A stretch of DNA of 16,277 bases from Alistipes sp. (GTDB taxonomy: Bacteria > Bacteroidota > Bacteroidia > Bacteroidales > Rikenellaceae), in assembly GCA_017629615.1 (NCBI GenBank), contig JAGBWT010000206.1, forward strand, positions 1 through 16,277, given 5' to 3'. Positions 1 through 6,925 of this stretch are shown here, piece after piece. Every line of letters begins with the position of its first letter. Position 1 is the first letter of the stretch. A program made the translations under genes and the position numbers. A model generated the notes under the pieces. It saw only the letters and a list, made by a program, of their open reading frames with translations. It was not told the DNA's origin and did no database searches.

Positions 1-1409
1 ACCTCGGCGATGTGGCTCTTGTGTACCTCGGCAGGGTCGATACCCTTTGCGATAGCAACTGCAGCACCCGTACCGGCTGCCTGGCCGAGCAGGGCGCAAG
101 TCGCCATAACGCGCGTAGCCGAGAGGCCCATATGTGTAGCCGAGATGTCGCGACCTGCAAACATCAGGTTTGGAACGTTTACCGAGTAGAAACAGTCGTA
201 AGGGATACCGTAGCCCTGTGTCATAAAGTACTCAATCGAAGCCAAGCCCTTGTTGTGGAAACCGTTAGGGTCGTGGTTGTCGAGAGTCCAACCGCCATAA
301 GCCACAACGTCCTCGAAGTGGCCGCCCGAGAGAACGTCCTGCTGTGTGAGGGTGTGTGGAGCGACGTAGCGGGTCGATTCGCGCTTGCCAGGAATCGAGC
401 CCATCCATACCAACTCGTAGTTGTAGCAACGGCCGTCTGGGTGATTCTTCATATACTCCCAAATACCGTAGGCAATCTTCTTCAACTCAAATTGTGCCTC
501 GTTGGCGTCGAAGATGGTGTCGAACTTGATACCCGAACACTCAACCCACCAGAAGTTATTGTCGTGGGCACGCCAGATAATCTTGTAGTTGAGTTTCTGG
601 TTAGGGATTGTCGATTTTGGAGTCTCGTAGTTGAAATCGTCGTCGGTGAAGTGGTATGCCCAATCAGGAGCCTTGAATGGGTGGTGAGTGTCGGCGAGTC
701 GCAACTGCAAGAGAATCGAGTTACCCATTGTGTAGTTTGTCGCCTTCTCGTTGGTAACATACGACTCGTTGTAGTCGGTTGTTGCCTCCATACCGCGACG
801 ATACTTCGCACCCGAAATGCGGAGGATACCGTCACCCGTACAGTCTACGAACAATTTACCCGAGATGGTGTATTCGGTGTAGTTGTTGGTGTTCCAACAC
901 TTTACGGCAGCAATTTCGTCGCCACGCATCACTACGTCGCGAACCGAAGTGTTGAGCAAGAGTCGAATGTTAGGCTCTTCGACAACAGTCGAGTAGATAA
1001 CGTCGTCCCACAATGGATAGCGCTGCAATGGGTTGTAGAAGAAGTTGCGGCACTGCATCTCCTCGATGATACCTGCCTCTTGGCACTGGTCTTCGCGGAC
1101 ACCTACAATACCCATACGCATCTCGCTCGATGTGTTGCCACCAAGCATCGGACGGTCTTGAATGAGGATAACCTGCGAGCCGTGACGAGCCGCCGAAACA
1201 GCGGTACAAACACCGGCCAAACCACCACCGCAGACTACGATAGGAGCCTCCATCTCGACTTTGCGGATAATTTGGTCGTTCTCGTTGGTCTGGAATGCGT
1301 TGCCCTGCTTTTCGCGAGCCAACTCCACACCCGTAATCTGCGCTGTGGCAGAGGTCGAGAGAAGCGCAGCGGCTGCAATCGACGCAATAACGGTAAAAAG
1401 TCTTTTCAT
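1..1409 (-). CDS. Exported FAD-dependent oxidoreductase (PF12831-like), 3' end outside window
   Basis: The gene starts at the ATG at 1409 and reads leftward for 469 complete codons without a stop, so the C-terminus lies beyond the window. Residues 1-24 form a signal peptide (basic MKR, then an Ala/Leu-rich core ending ATAQ), which predicts a periplasmic protein. From about residue 57 there is a dinucleotide-binding fold with CGGGLAGVCTA, followed by the family signatures LIQDRPMLGGNTSSEMR, DCTGDG, GKREST and a C-terminal FAD-contact block LMFAGRDISATHMGLSATRV. The same blocks occur in the product at 2863-4689, so the two are paralogues. The family oxidises or reduces small organic substrates with a flavin; old database entries often call members putative xanthan lyases, which the flavin fold does not support. 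The substrate is unknown. It lies 63 bp downstream of the WecA-like gene on the same strand. A weak -7-like TAAGTTCG occurs at 1450-1443 (minus strand), so it may have its own promoter or be cotranscribed. Confidence 0.9.
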   Translation of the reverse strand, partial: MKRLFTVIASIAAAALLSTSATAQITGVELAREKQGNAFQTNENDQIIRKVEMEAPIVVCGGGLAGVCTAVSAARHGSQVILIQDRPMLGGNTSSEMRMGIVGVREDQCQEAGIIEEMQCRNFFYNPLQRYPLWDDVIYSTVVEEPNIRLLLNTSVRDVVMRGDEIAAVKCWNTNNYTEYTISGKLFVDCTGDGILRISGAKYRRGMEATTDYNESYVTNEKATNYTMGNSILLQLRLADTHHPFKAPDWAYHFTDDDFNYETPKSTIPNQKLNYKIIWRAHDNNFWWVECSGIKFDTIFDANEAQFELKKIAYGIWEYMKNHPDGRCYNYELVWMGSIPGKRESTRYVAPHTLTQQDVLSGGHFEDVVAYGGWTLDNHDPNGFHNKGLASIEYFMTQGYGIPYDCFYSVNVPNLMFAGRDISATHMGLSATRVMATCALLGQAAGTGAAVAIAKGIDPAEVHKSHIAE

Positions 1410-1472
1410 AGGTTTTGTATTATGTATGTTTCTATAAATATACGAACTTAATATAACGCAGGGTGTTGTCGG

Positions 1473-2645
1473 TTACAACTTATCGACAATGTTGCGCACG
1501 ACGTCGAACATCTTGCGTGGTGGGCGATGCTCGGTCTTCCATTTGCGGAAGCGGGCCATCTTTTCGGGTATAAGTTTATCGAGTAACGCAACGCCATAAT
1601 ATATACCCCAATCGAGTACCAGAGCCGCTGCGATAACTGCGTAGAACTGCATATCAATCGAAGCCCCGGCGCGCATAGCCACAAACCATATCACGACAAC
1701 CAAGAGGTTGAGCGAGCAGACCAACAGCGCTGTGCCGAAGTGCGAAACACCAAGTGCGATAAACATATGGTGAAGGTGGGTCTTGTCGCCTATCATAGGC
1801 GAAATGCCTCGGCAGATGCGGGCCACCATAACGCGCACCGTATCGAAAACGGGTATCGAGAGCGTTGCGAGAGCAAAGGCCACAAGACCGACGTTGTCGT
1901 TGATGGCAAGAGCGTCGTATTTGTTATCGGAGATAATCTCCATAACGAATATGGCCAACATCACACCCAGCGACAGCGAGCCTCCGTCGCCGGCAAACAT
2001 CTTTGACTTTGAGCCAAATACGTTGTGTAGCAGGAACGGAATCAGCGAGCCGATTGCGCACATGGCCAAAGCAAAGAGCGGAAAGTCGGCAGCCTTGTAG
2101 AATATGGCCGCGAAAATCGAGCAGGTTGTGATGCAGAAGGCCGAGAACAGACCATCGACACCGTCAATCAGGTTGAGTGCGTTGATTATGCCGACAACTG
2201 CCACGATAGTAAGTGGGGTAGAGACCCATTCAGGTAGCGTGGTTAAACCCCATAGACCGTGGAAATTGTCGAGCGACAGGCCGTTGCCTGCATAGATTAT
2301 TATCAGCACGGTGGCCACTTGTACGAAGAGTCGAACAATGGGCGAGAGGTCCAAAACGTCGTCAATCACACCGATATAGGTCATAATAATCATACACAAA
2401 ATCGGCGTGAAGAGTGGTGAAATATCGCAGAATAGCGAATCGACAAGCAGACCGGCCGCGATACCGAACGCAATGGCCAAGCCGCCCAATACGGGGACAG
2501 GGTGGAGTTGGAGTTTGCGGGTGTTTGGGTTGTCGACAATGTTTTTCGTCTTTGCAAACCGTACAAGATAAGGGTGGATAATCGCAACCGCAATGAGCGA
2601 TGCGCAGAACGATACAAGGGCGATGGTGTGTGTGGTGTTCTCCAT
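1473..2645 (-). CDS. WecA/TagO-family undecaprenyl-phosphate sugar-1-phosphate transferase
   Basis: This 390-aa multi-spanning inner-membrane protein of the MraY/WecA superfamily should transfer a HexNAc-1-phosphate from a UDP-sugar to undecaprenyl phosphate, the first lipid-linked step in O-antigen, capsule or wall-glycan synthesis. All family motifs are present: NPNTRKLQLHPVPVLGG (residues 39-55), the Asp pair D95-D96 (GVIDDVLDL), NALNLIDGVDGL (155-166), GDGGSLSLG (219-227), and DTVRVMVAR (from D268) followed by GDKTHLHH (286-293). The His-rich DKxHxHH loop marks the WecA/TagO branch rather than MraY. The ATG at 2645 is chosen because an in-frame extension to 2843 would run through the promoter and adds a low-complexity stretch; from 2645 the protein begins just before the first membrane helix. 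The soluble C-terminal tail (about 358-390) is basic. Which UDP-sugar is used cannot be read from the sequence. Confidence 0.93.
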   Translation of the reverse strand: MENTTHTIALVSFCASLIAVAIIHPYLVRFAKTKNIVDNPNTRKLQLHPVPVLGGLAIAFGIAAGLLVDSLFCDISPLFTPILCMIIMTYIGVIDDVLDLSPIVRLFVQVATVLIIIYAGNGLSLDNFHGLWGLTTLPEWVSTPLTIVAVVGIINALNLIDGVDGLFSAFCITTCSIFAAIFYKAADFPLFALAMCAIGSLIPFLLHNVFGSKSKMFAGDGGSLSLGVMLAIFVMEIISDNKYDALAINDNVGLVAFALATLSIPVFDTVRVMVARICRGISPMIGDKTHLHHMFIALGVSHFGTALLVCSLNLLVVVIWFVAMRAGASIDMQFYAVIAAALVLDWGIYYGVALLDKLIPEKMARFRKWKTEHRPPRKMFDVVRNIVDKL

Positions 2646-2666
2646 TGGGTTGTATATATAATATTG

Positions 2667-2697
2667 CAAAAGTAGTATATTATTTTTGAAAAACAAA
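2667..2697 (-). promoter_or_regulatory. Promoter of the WecA-like gene
   Basis: Reading leftward, TTTG (2697-2694) is followed after exactly 19 bp by TACTTTTG (2674-2667). This matches the Bacteroidetes sigma-ABfr consensus TTTG-N19-TAnnTTTG. Transcription should begin about 2660, giving a leader of about 15 nt before the ATG at 2645. Confidence 0.75.
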
Positions 2698-2776
2698 AAA
2701 TGGCCCTCCTCAAATAATGCCTTCGTTTCAAAAAGGGTCGGGGTTTGATAAAAAATGAAAAATAGTGGCAAAAAAA

Positions 2777-2808
2777 TGTGATATTTTAAGAAATTTAATG
2801 CAACTTTG
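2777..2808 (+). promoter_or_regulatory. Probable promoter of the cytosolic FAD oxidoreductase
   Basis: CAACTTTG at 2801-2808 matches TAnnTTTG at seven of eight positions and lies in a strongly AT-rich stretch. TGTG at 2777-2780, 20 bp upstream, is a weak -33 match. A start near 2815 would leave a leader of about 48 nt before the ATG at 2863. It is divergent from the WecA-like promoter, about 80 bp away. Confidence 0.45.
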
Positions 2809-2862
2809 TAGGGTGTAATTGTGAATATCAGGTGTGCTAACACGATAAATTATAATACAACT

Positions 2863-4689
2863 ATGACAAAAATGAACACTTCAAACTCTACTATGGTGCT
2901 GGCCACCACTTTTGCCGACAAAGGCGATTGGACAGTAGAGCAACAGTTTGTGCTGCAAATGGGCTCTTCCTACCTCTTTGCTCACGGCCTCGGAACTCCG
3001 CTCGCAAAAGATGCAGTGACCCAAATCGAGGTACCTGCCGATGGCGAGTATCAACTGTTTGTGCGTACCAAGAACTGGACGAAGCATTGGTCCGACGGCC
3101 CAACGCCGGGCATCTTCTCGGTGCTGATTGACGGTGTGGCCGACGATGCAACATTTGGTACCGACAAGGTTAATTGGTATTGGCAGAAGGGTGGTAAGTA
3201 TACCCTCTCGAAGGGTAAACATACGGTCGCTTTGCACGACCTCGCAGGCTTCGACGGCCGTTGCGATGCCATTATCCTGACCCAAACCGACTGCGTTCCA
3301 GGTGATTCGCTCGAAGAGTATTTCGAGCTGCGTAAGGCACTGCTTGGCGATAATCTGCCCGAGGATAAGGGCTCGTTCGATTTTGTCGTTGTCGGTGGTG
3401 GTATCTCGGGTATCTGTGTCGCTTTGGCAGCAGCGCGCCGTGGCTTGAAGGTGGCCCTTATTCAGGACCGATATGTGCTTGGTGGTAACAACTCATCGGA
3501 GGTGCGCGTAGGTCTTGGCGGTCAAATCAATATCGACCCATATCCATCGCTCGGCTATCTGTTGAACGAGATTGGTCCCGACCGCATCGGTAATGCGCGT
3601 GGTGCTCACCATTACCAGGACGATAAGAAGATGCGCGTTGTCGCAGCCGAGGAGAATATCACGCTCTTTATGGGCTACACCGTTCTCGAAGTCGAGAAGC
3701 AGGGCGACTGCATCGCCTCGGTTGTTGCACAGGAGGCTACGGCTCAAACCCGCATCAAGGTTAGCGGTAAATACTTCTCCGACTGTACGGGTGACGCCCA
3801 CCTCGGATATATGGCGGGTGCAGAGTGCCGTATGGGTCGTGAGGCTCGCTCCGAGTTTAACGAGCCGCTTGCTCCCGAAAAGGCCGACGATATGACGATG
3901 GGTGTGTCGATTGAGTGGTACTGTGAGGATTGGAATACACCTTGCTCATTCCCCGACTCGCTCGATTGGGGCCTGCGCCTCGACGAATATACCGTTGAGC
4001 CTGTTCACCGTGCAAATTGGTATTGGGAGGTTGGTATGATGGACGACCAGGTTGCCGATGCCGAGAAGATTCGCGACTACGGTATGTATGTGGCATACTC
4101 GACTTTCTCCTACTGCAAGAATCGCTACTCGAAGAAGGAGGATTGGGAGTGTACCCACCTTACTTGGGTGTCGCACGTGTCGGGTAAGCGCGAGTCGCGC
4201 CGTATCGTGGGCGATTATATCCTCCGCGAGCAGGACCTTACGCGCCCTATCCACCACGAGGACGAGACCTGTACGACAACGTGGCGTATCGACCAGCACT
4301 ACCCAATGGAGAAGAATACCAAAGACTATCCTAATCAGGAGTGGCTTTCGTATGGCGTGCTGACCCCAATCGACTTCTATGCGTTGCCTTACCGTTGCTT
4401 CTACTCGAAGGATATCAAGAATATGTTTATGGCGGGCCGTAATATCTCGGTAACCCACATCGCTCTTGGCTCGACTCGCGTTATGCGTACTTGCGGCCTT
4501 ATTGGCGAGGTTGTCGGTATGGCTGCTGCCGTATGTTCGCGTCGTGAGGCATTCCCTCGCGATGTCTATACAACCTATTTCGAAGATTTGAAGGAGTTGA
4601 TGCGCAAGGGTACAGGTCGTACCGATGTGCCTTATACTCAATTCTATCATCAGGTGGACCGTACGGGGCATCAGGCAGAGGACCGTTAA
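2863..4689 (+). CDS. Cytosolic FAD-dependent oxidoreductase (PF12831-like) with N-terminal beta-rich domain
   Basis: The product is 608 aa from the ATG at 2863; a GTG start at 2821 is in frame but would leave almost no leader after the predicted promoter. No signal peptide is visible, unlike the paralogue at the left edge. Residues about 15-150 form a beta-rich, Trp/Gly-rich module resembling the jelly-roll domains of carbohydrate-active proteins (for example KHTVALHDLAGFDGRCDAI); this domain call is tentative. A linker with SLEEYFELRK leads to the FAD-binding fold starting VVVGGGISGICVA (G178 begins the GGG) and LIQDRYVLGGNNSSEVR. Later family blocks are DCTGDAHLGYMAGAECRMG, SGKRESRR, and the C-terminal MFMAGRNISVTHIALGSTRV. 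The reaction is presumably flavin-dependent oxidation of a small, perhaps sugar-like, substrate. It lies upstream of an SSF symporter on the same strand, separated by 436 bp of structured repeats, which suggests uptake and oxidation of the same compound. Substrate not known. Confidence 0.9.
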   Translation: MTKMNTSNSTMVLATTFADKGDWTVEQQFVLQMGSSYLFAHGLGTPLAKDAVTQIEVPADGEYQLFVRTKNWTKHWSDGPTPGIFSVLIDGVADDATFGTDKVNWYWQKGGKYTLSKGKHTVALHDLAGFDGRCDAIILTQTDCVPGDSLEEYFELRKALLGDNLPEDKGSFDFVVVGGGISGICVALAAARRGLKVALIQDRYVLGGNNSSEVRVGLGGQINIDPYPSLGYLLNEIGPDRIGNARGAHHYQDDKKMRVVAAEENITLFMGYTVLEVEKQGDCIASVVAQEATAQTRIKVSGKYFSDCTGDAHLGYMAGAECRMGREARSEFNEPLAPEKADDMTMGVSIEWYCEDWNTPCSFPDSLDWGLRLDEYTVEPVHRANWYWEVGMMDDQVADAEKIRDYGMYVAYSTFSYCKNRYSKKEDWECTHLTWVSHVSGKRESRRIVGDYILREQDLTRPIHHEDETCTTTWRIDQHYPMEKNTKDYPNQEWLSYGVLTPIDFYALPYRCFYSKDIKNMFMAGRNISVTHIALGSTRVMRTCGLIGEVVGMAAAVCSRREAFPRDVYTTYFEDLKELMRKGTGRTDVPYTQFYHQVDRTGHQAEDR

Positions 4690-4790
4690 AAATCGATTTT
4701 ATAAGGTCTTTCCTTCCGCTAACGCTTTTGTCAGCAAAGGGTAGTACGACAAGTACAACCCTTCGCCGCCAAAACCGCCGAGCGTTGCAA
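4689..4790 (+). repeat. Hairpin repeat unit A1
   Basis: The left part, 4689-4730, matches 11155-11196 at 40 of 42 positions, including the palindrome AAAATCGATTTT. The core hairpin pairs AAGGGT (4737-4742) with ACCCTT (4758-4763) and GTAC (4744-4747) with GTAC (4753-4756), separated by an A/A mismatch, with loop GACAA. An outer stem pairs AACGCT (4721-4726) with AGCGTT (4781-4786), and TTTTG (4726-4730) can pair with CAAAA (4770-4774). Compared with unit A2 the stem has changed from GGGC/GCCC to GGGT/ACCC, which preserves pairing. Confidence 0.8.
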
Positions 4791-4820
4791 AGTCACTTCT
4801 AAAATGCAATTTTTGGGGAA

Positions 4821-4917
4821 GTCGAATTTATAAGGTCTTTGCTGCCGCTAACCTCTTGTTCTGCAATGGGCAGTACGCCAAGTACAGCCCATCGCAGTCC
4901 AACAGGCCGAGCGTTAA
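4821..4917 (+). repeat. Hairpin repeat unit A2
   Basis: TATAAGGTCTTT at 4829-4840 repeats 4700-4711 with a 129-bp period. The core hairpin pairs ATGGGC (4866-4871) with GCCCAT (4887-4892) and GTAC (4873-4876) with GTAC (4882-4885), with an A/A mismatch between and loop GCCAA. CTGC (4861-4864) pairs with GCAG (4894-4897) outside it, and TAAC (4849-4852) with GTTA (4913-4916) closes the unit. The linker 4800-4840 matches 11137-11177 at 37 of 41 positions. Confidence 0.8.
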
Positions 4918-4918
4918 T

Positions 4919-5006
4919 CCATCTTCGATGGCTTTTAGTTGCTTCGGCTCGGCAAAGCGTGCAAGCCCACTTTGCTCTCGCCTTAATCGCAACTTTGCAA
5001 AGTCGC
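4919..5006. repeat. Cluster of three further inverted repeats
   Basis: Three small inverted repeats follow unit A2. CCATC (4919-4923) pairs with GATGG (4927-4931) around a three-base loop. GCAAAG (4952-4957) pairs with CTTTGC (4970-4975). AGTTGC (4937-4942) pairs with GCAACT (4989-4994), enclosing the second hairpin. The last arm lies beside a perfect 12-bp palindrome, ACTTTGCAAAGT (4992-5003). These could be a diverged hairpin unit or an operator for the downstream symporter; the sequence alone does not decide. Confidence 0.5.
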
Positions 5007-5010
5007 GCCT

Positions 5011-5062
5011 GGGGTAGGCTGGGTAACCTGGGTAACCTGGGGTAGATTGAGTAGGCTGGGGA
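5011..5062. repeat. Degenerate 9-10 bp tandem repeat (GGGTAnnCT type)
   Basis: About five head-to-tail copies of a GGGTA-containing unit are visible, with GGGTAACCT repeated exactly in the centre (5021-5038) and diverged copies on each side (GGGTAGGCT, GGGTAGATT, GAGTAGGCT). A related array with unit GGGTATACT is at 11383-11418, also directly after hairpin repeat units. Confidence 0.75.
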
Positions 5063-5125
5063 GTTATGACCCCTAATAACCGCTAACGCCCCTTAAACTA
5101 AAAAAAACTAAAAACCTAAATATTT

Positions 5126-6721
5126 ATGGCTCTGATTGATTGGCTTATTGTAGCCCTATTTTTGGGAGTGTTGATGGCGATAGGATACGCCTTCTCCCAC
5201 AAGAACAAAGATGTTGAAGATTACTTTGCGGCAGGTCGTTCGATGCCGGGTTGGATTGTTGCTATTGCGGCAACGGGTACAACCATCTCGGCAGGTACGT
5301 TTGTCGGCTCGCCCGAACTTGGTTTCAATACCGACCTGACCTATGTGATGAACCTCATAGGCTCGATTTTTGGTGGTATATTGGTGGCGGCGTTGATTAT
5401 GCCTAAACTCTACAAGGCCAACACCATCACAATCTACGGCTTTATCGGCGACCGTTTTGGTGAGAAGTCGAAGCGCGTAAATAGTGCGATGTTCCTTCTT
5501 GGTCAGCTCTTTACCTCGGGTTCGCGACTCTTTATTGCGGCAATCGCAATCTCGGTGATTGTCTTTGGCGAAATCAAATTCGACTTTATGGTCTATTCGA
5601 TTATCATTTTGGGTGTCGTTTCGACCATCTATACAATGCTTGGCGGTATCAAGGGTCTGCTCTATATCGACACCTTCCAGACGTTGTTGCTTATCGGTAC
5701 GGGTGTAGTTGCGCTTATCTGGGTTTATTGCGAAGTGACCGGTACAGGTCTGTCGTTTGGCGAGATTTGGGCAACCATCACCGATGGTGGTTTGACAAAG
5801 ACTCCTGGCTTCGACAAGGAGAGCATTGCACCACTTGCCGACGGTGCGATAGCCGGCTGGGAGCCTGGTAGCAAGTTGCAGATGTTCGACTTCTCGCTCA
5901 ATAACTGGAACTCGCCTTATACGGTTGTTGCCGGTATGATTGGTGTGGCATTCTTCAAGATTTGCCAATATACGACCGACCACGAATTTGTGCAGCGTCA
6001 GTTGGCTTGTCGCGACGTGAAGCAGGCTTCGATGTCGCTCGTATGGTCGCAACTTCTTGCGTTGCCTGTTGTGTTGGTATTCCTTATGATTGGCGTGATG
6101 TTGTTTGCCAAGTATAAGACCGAGTTCTTGGCAGATGGCGAGCTGTCAAACTTCTTCAAAGATGCTCGCGATGTATTCCCGCAGTATATCAAGAATCATA
6201 TCCCTACGGGCCTTCGTGGTTTGATGATTGTCGGCCTCTTGGCGGCGGCTCTCTCGTCGTTCAACTCGGCAATCAATGCTATGGCTTCGAGCTTCGTAAC
6301 TGACCTCTACTTACCAATTCGTGAGGATATGGGCAAGGCCGTTAAGGGCGATGCCGACCAACTCTCGTCGTCGCGTAAGATGGTCTTCCTGATGGGTATG
6401 ATGCTTACGGGCTTTGCTATCGTTACGGCGGTGATGCAGGAGGCAAGCGGCTTGAACCTTGTCGATTTTGCTACGGGCGTTATGTGCTTCGCCTATGCAG
6501 GTATGATTGGTGTCTTCCTTACAGCAATCTTTACGAAGCGAGGCAATACGGCAAGTGTCATCGCGGCAATCGTTGTGGGTATGATTATTATCGTGCCGTT
6601 GATGTTCCAAAAGCAGATTTTCGGTACGCAGTATATCGCTTGGACTTGGTGGGCGCCAATCGGTGGTATTATTTCGACCGCAGTTTGTATGCTCGGTGCG
6701 CCTGCAAAACAGAAAAAATAG
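5126..6721 (+). CDS. SSF-family sodium:solute symporter
   Basis: The 531-aa hydrophobic protein has the length and pattern of the solute:sodium symporter family (PF00474), with about 13 predicted membrane helices. It carries the typical N-terminal DYFAAGRSMPGW followed by an unwound-helix region ATGTTISAGTFVGSPELGF, and the family signature GGIKGLLYIDTFQ (residues 173-185). A second conserved stretch, LRGLMIVGLLAAALSSFNSA, matches the helix that contributes Na+ ligands. It acts in the inner membrane and should import an organic solute with Na+. The substrate cannot be read from the sequence. The ATG at 5126 follows an A-rich leader with no clear Shine-Dalgarno site or TAnnTTTG box, so transcription may come from the upstream FAD oxidoreductase promoter through the repeat block. 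A strong terminator follows, separating it from the glp operon. Confidence 0.93.
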   Translation: MALIDWLIVALFLGVLMAIGYAFSHKNKDVEDYFAAGRSMPGWIVAIAATGTTISAGTFVGSPELGFNTDLTYVMNLIGSIFGGILVAALIMPKLYKANTITIYGFIGDRFGEKSKRVNSAMFLLGQLFTSGSRLFIAAIAISVIVFGEIKFDFMVYSIIILGVVSTIYTMLGGIKGLLYIDTFQTLLLIGTGVVALIWVYCEVTGTGLSFGEIWATITDGGLTKTPGFDKESIAPLADGAIAGWEPGSKLQMFDFSLNNWNSPYTVVAGMIGVAFFKICQYTTDHEFVQRQLACRDVKQASMSLVWSQLLALPVVLVFLMIGVMLFAKYKTEFLADGELSNFFKDARDVFPQYIKNHIPTGLRGLMIVGLLAAALSSFNSAINAMASSFVTDLYLPIREDMGKAVKGDADQLSSSRKMVFLMGMMLTGFAIVTAVMQEASGLNLVDFATGVMCFAYAGMIGVFLTAIFTKRGNTASVIAAIVVGMIIIVPLMFQKQIFGTQYIAWTWWAPIGGIISTAVCMLGAPAKQKK

Positions 6722-6752
6722 GCTCGACGACCTCGGTTTTCGACCGTTCGAT

Positions 6753-6794
6753 TTACAGCCACGACACAAGTCGGTGTCGTGGCTGTAACTTTTT
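6753..6794 (+). terminator. Intrinsic terminator after the symporter
   Basis: A perfect 15-bp stem (6753-6767 with 6774-6788; arms TTACAGCCACGACAC and its complement) encloses loop AAGTCG and is followed by five T residues (6790-6794). It ends the symporter transcript 32 bp past the stop codon. Confidence 0.9.
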
Positions 6795-6858
6795 GCCGAT
6801 ATAGAGTTTAGCCTCTGAAAAATTATTCTCGAAAAGAGTAAAAAAACGAAAAAAAATC

Positions 6859-6887
6859 TTTGTTGTCTTCGATTTTGTCTATCTTTG
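6859..6887 (+). promoter_or_regulatory. Promoter of the glpABC operon
   Basis: TATCTTTG at 6880-6887 is a full match to the Bacteroidetes -7 box TAnnTTTG, and TTTG at 6859-6862 is the -33 element with a slightly short 17-bp spacer. Transcription should begin near 6895, about 30 nt before the glpA ATG. The upstream terminator makes this the only obvious source of the operon's transcript. Confidence 0.7.
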
Positions 6888-6925
6888 TAGGTTGTAAAGA
6901 TTGTATAAAATTCTGCATACACATT

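Larger units (their letters stand above)
4689..5062. repeat. Composite intergenic repeat block A (hairpin units plus 9-bp tandem array)
   Basis: The whole interval between the FAD oxidoreductase stop and the symporter holds no convincing gene. It contains two related hairpin units (4689-4790 and 4821-4917), three further unrelated-looking hairpins (4919-5006) and a degenerate tandem array (5011-5062). The same building blocks in a similar order recur at 11025-11418. The palindrome AAAATCGATTTT begins immediately at the stop codon of the upstream gene. The remaining 5063-5125 shows no recognisable TAnnTTTG promoter before the symporter ATG. Confidence 0.8.

Noticed and set aside
12..1451. Plus-strand open frame of 479 codons
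   Set aside because: It lies antisense to the FAD oxidoreductase, whose frame shows a signal peptide and all family motifs. The plus-strand translation has no recognisable domain and is rich in Val, Arg and Thr, as expected of an antisense shadow.
2646..2843. Upstream extension of the WecA-like gene
   Set aside because: The added 66 residues are encoded by the AT-rich promoter region with a perfect TTTG-N19-TAnnTTTG promoter, so the ATG at 2645 is preferred.
2821..2862. GTG start for the cytosolic FAD oxidoreductase
   Set aside because: It would begin only a few bases after the predicted transcription start and adds 14 residues unlike a signal peptide. The ATG at 2863 gives a normal leader.
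4839..5045. Small open frame of 68 codons in repeat block A
   Set aside because: It runs through hairpin unit A2 and the tandem array; its composition follows the repeats and there is no start signal.
5126..6721. Symporter as the glycerol-3-phosphate transporter feeding GlpABC
   Set aside because: The protein is SSF type, not the GlpT/MFS type, and a strong terminator separates it from the glp operon. Position alone is not evidence for the substrate.
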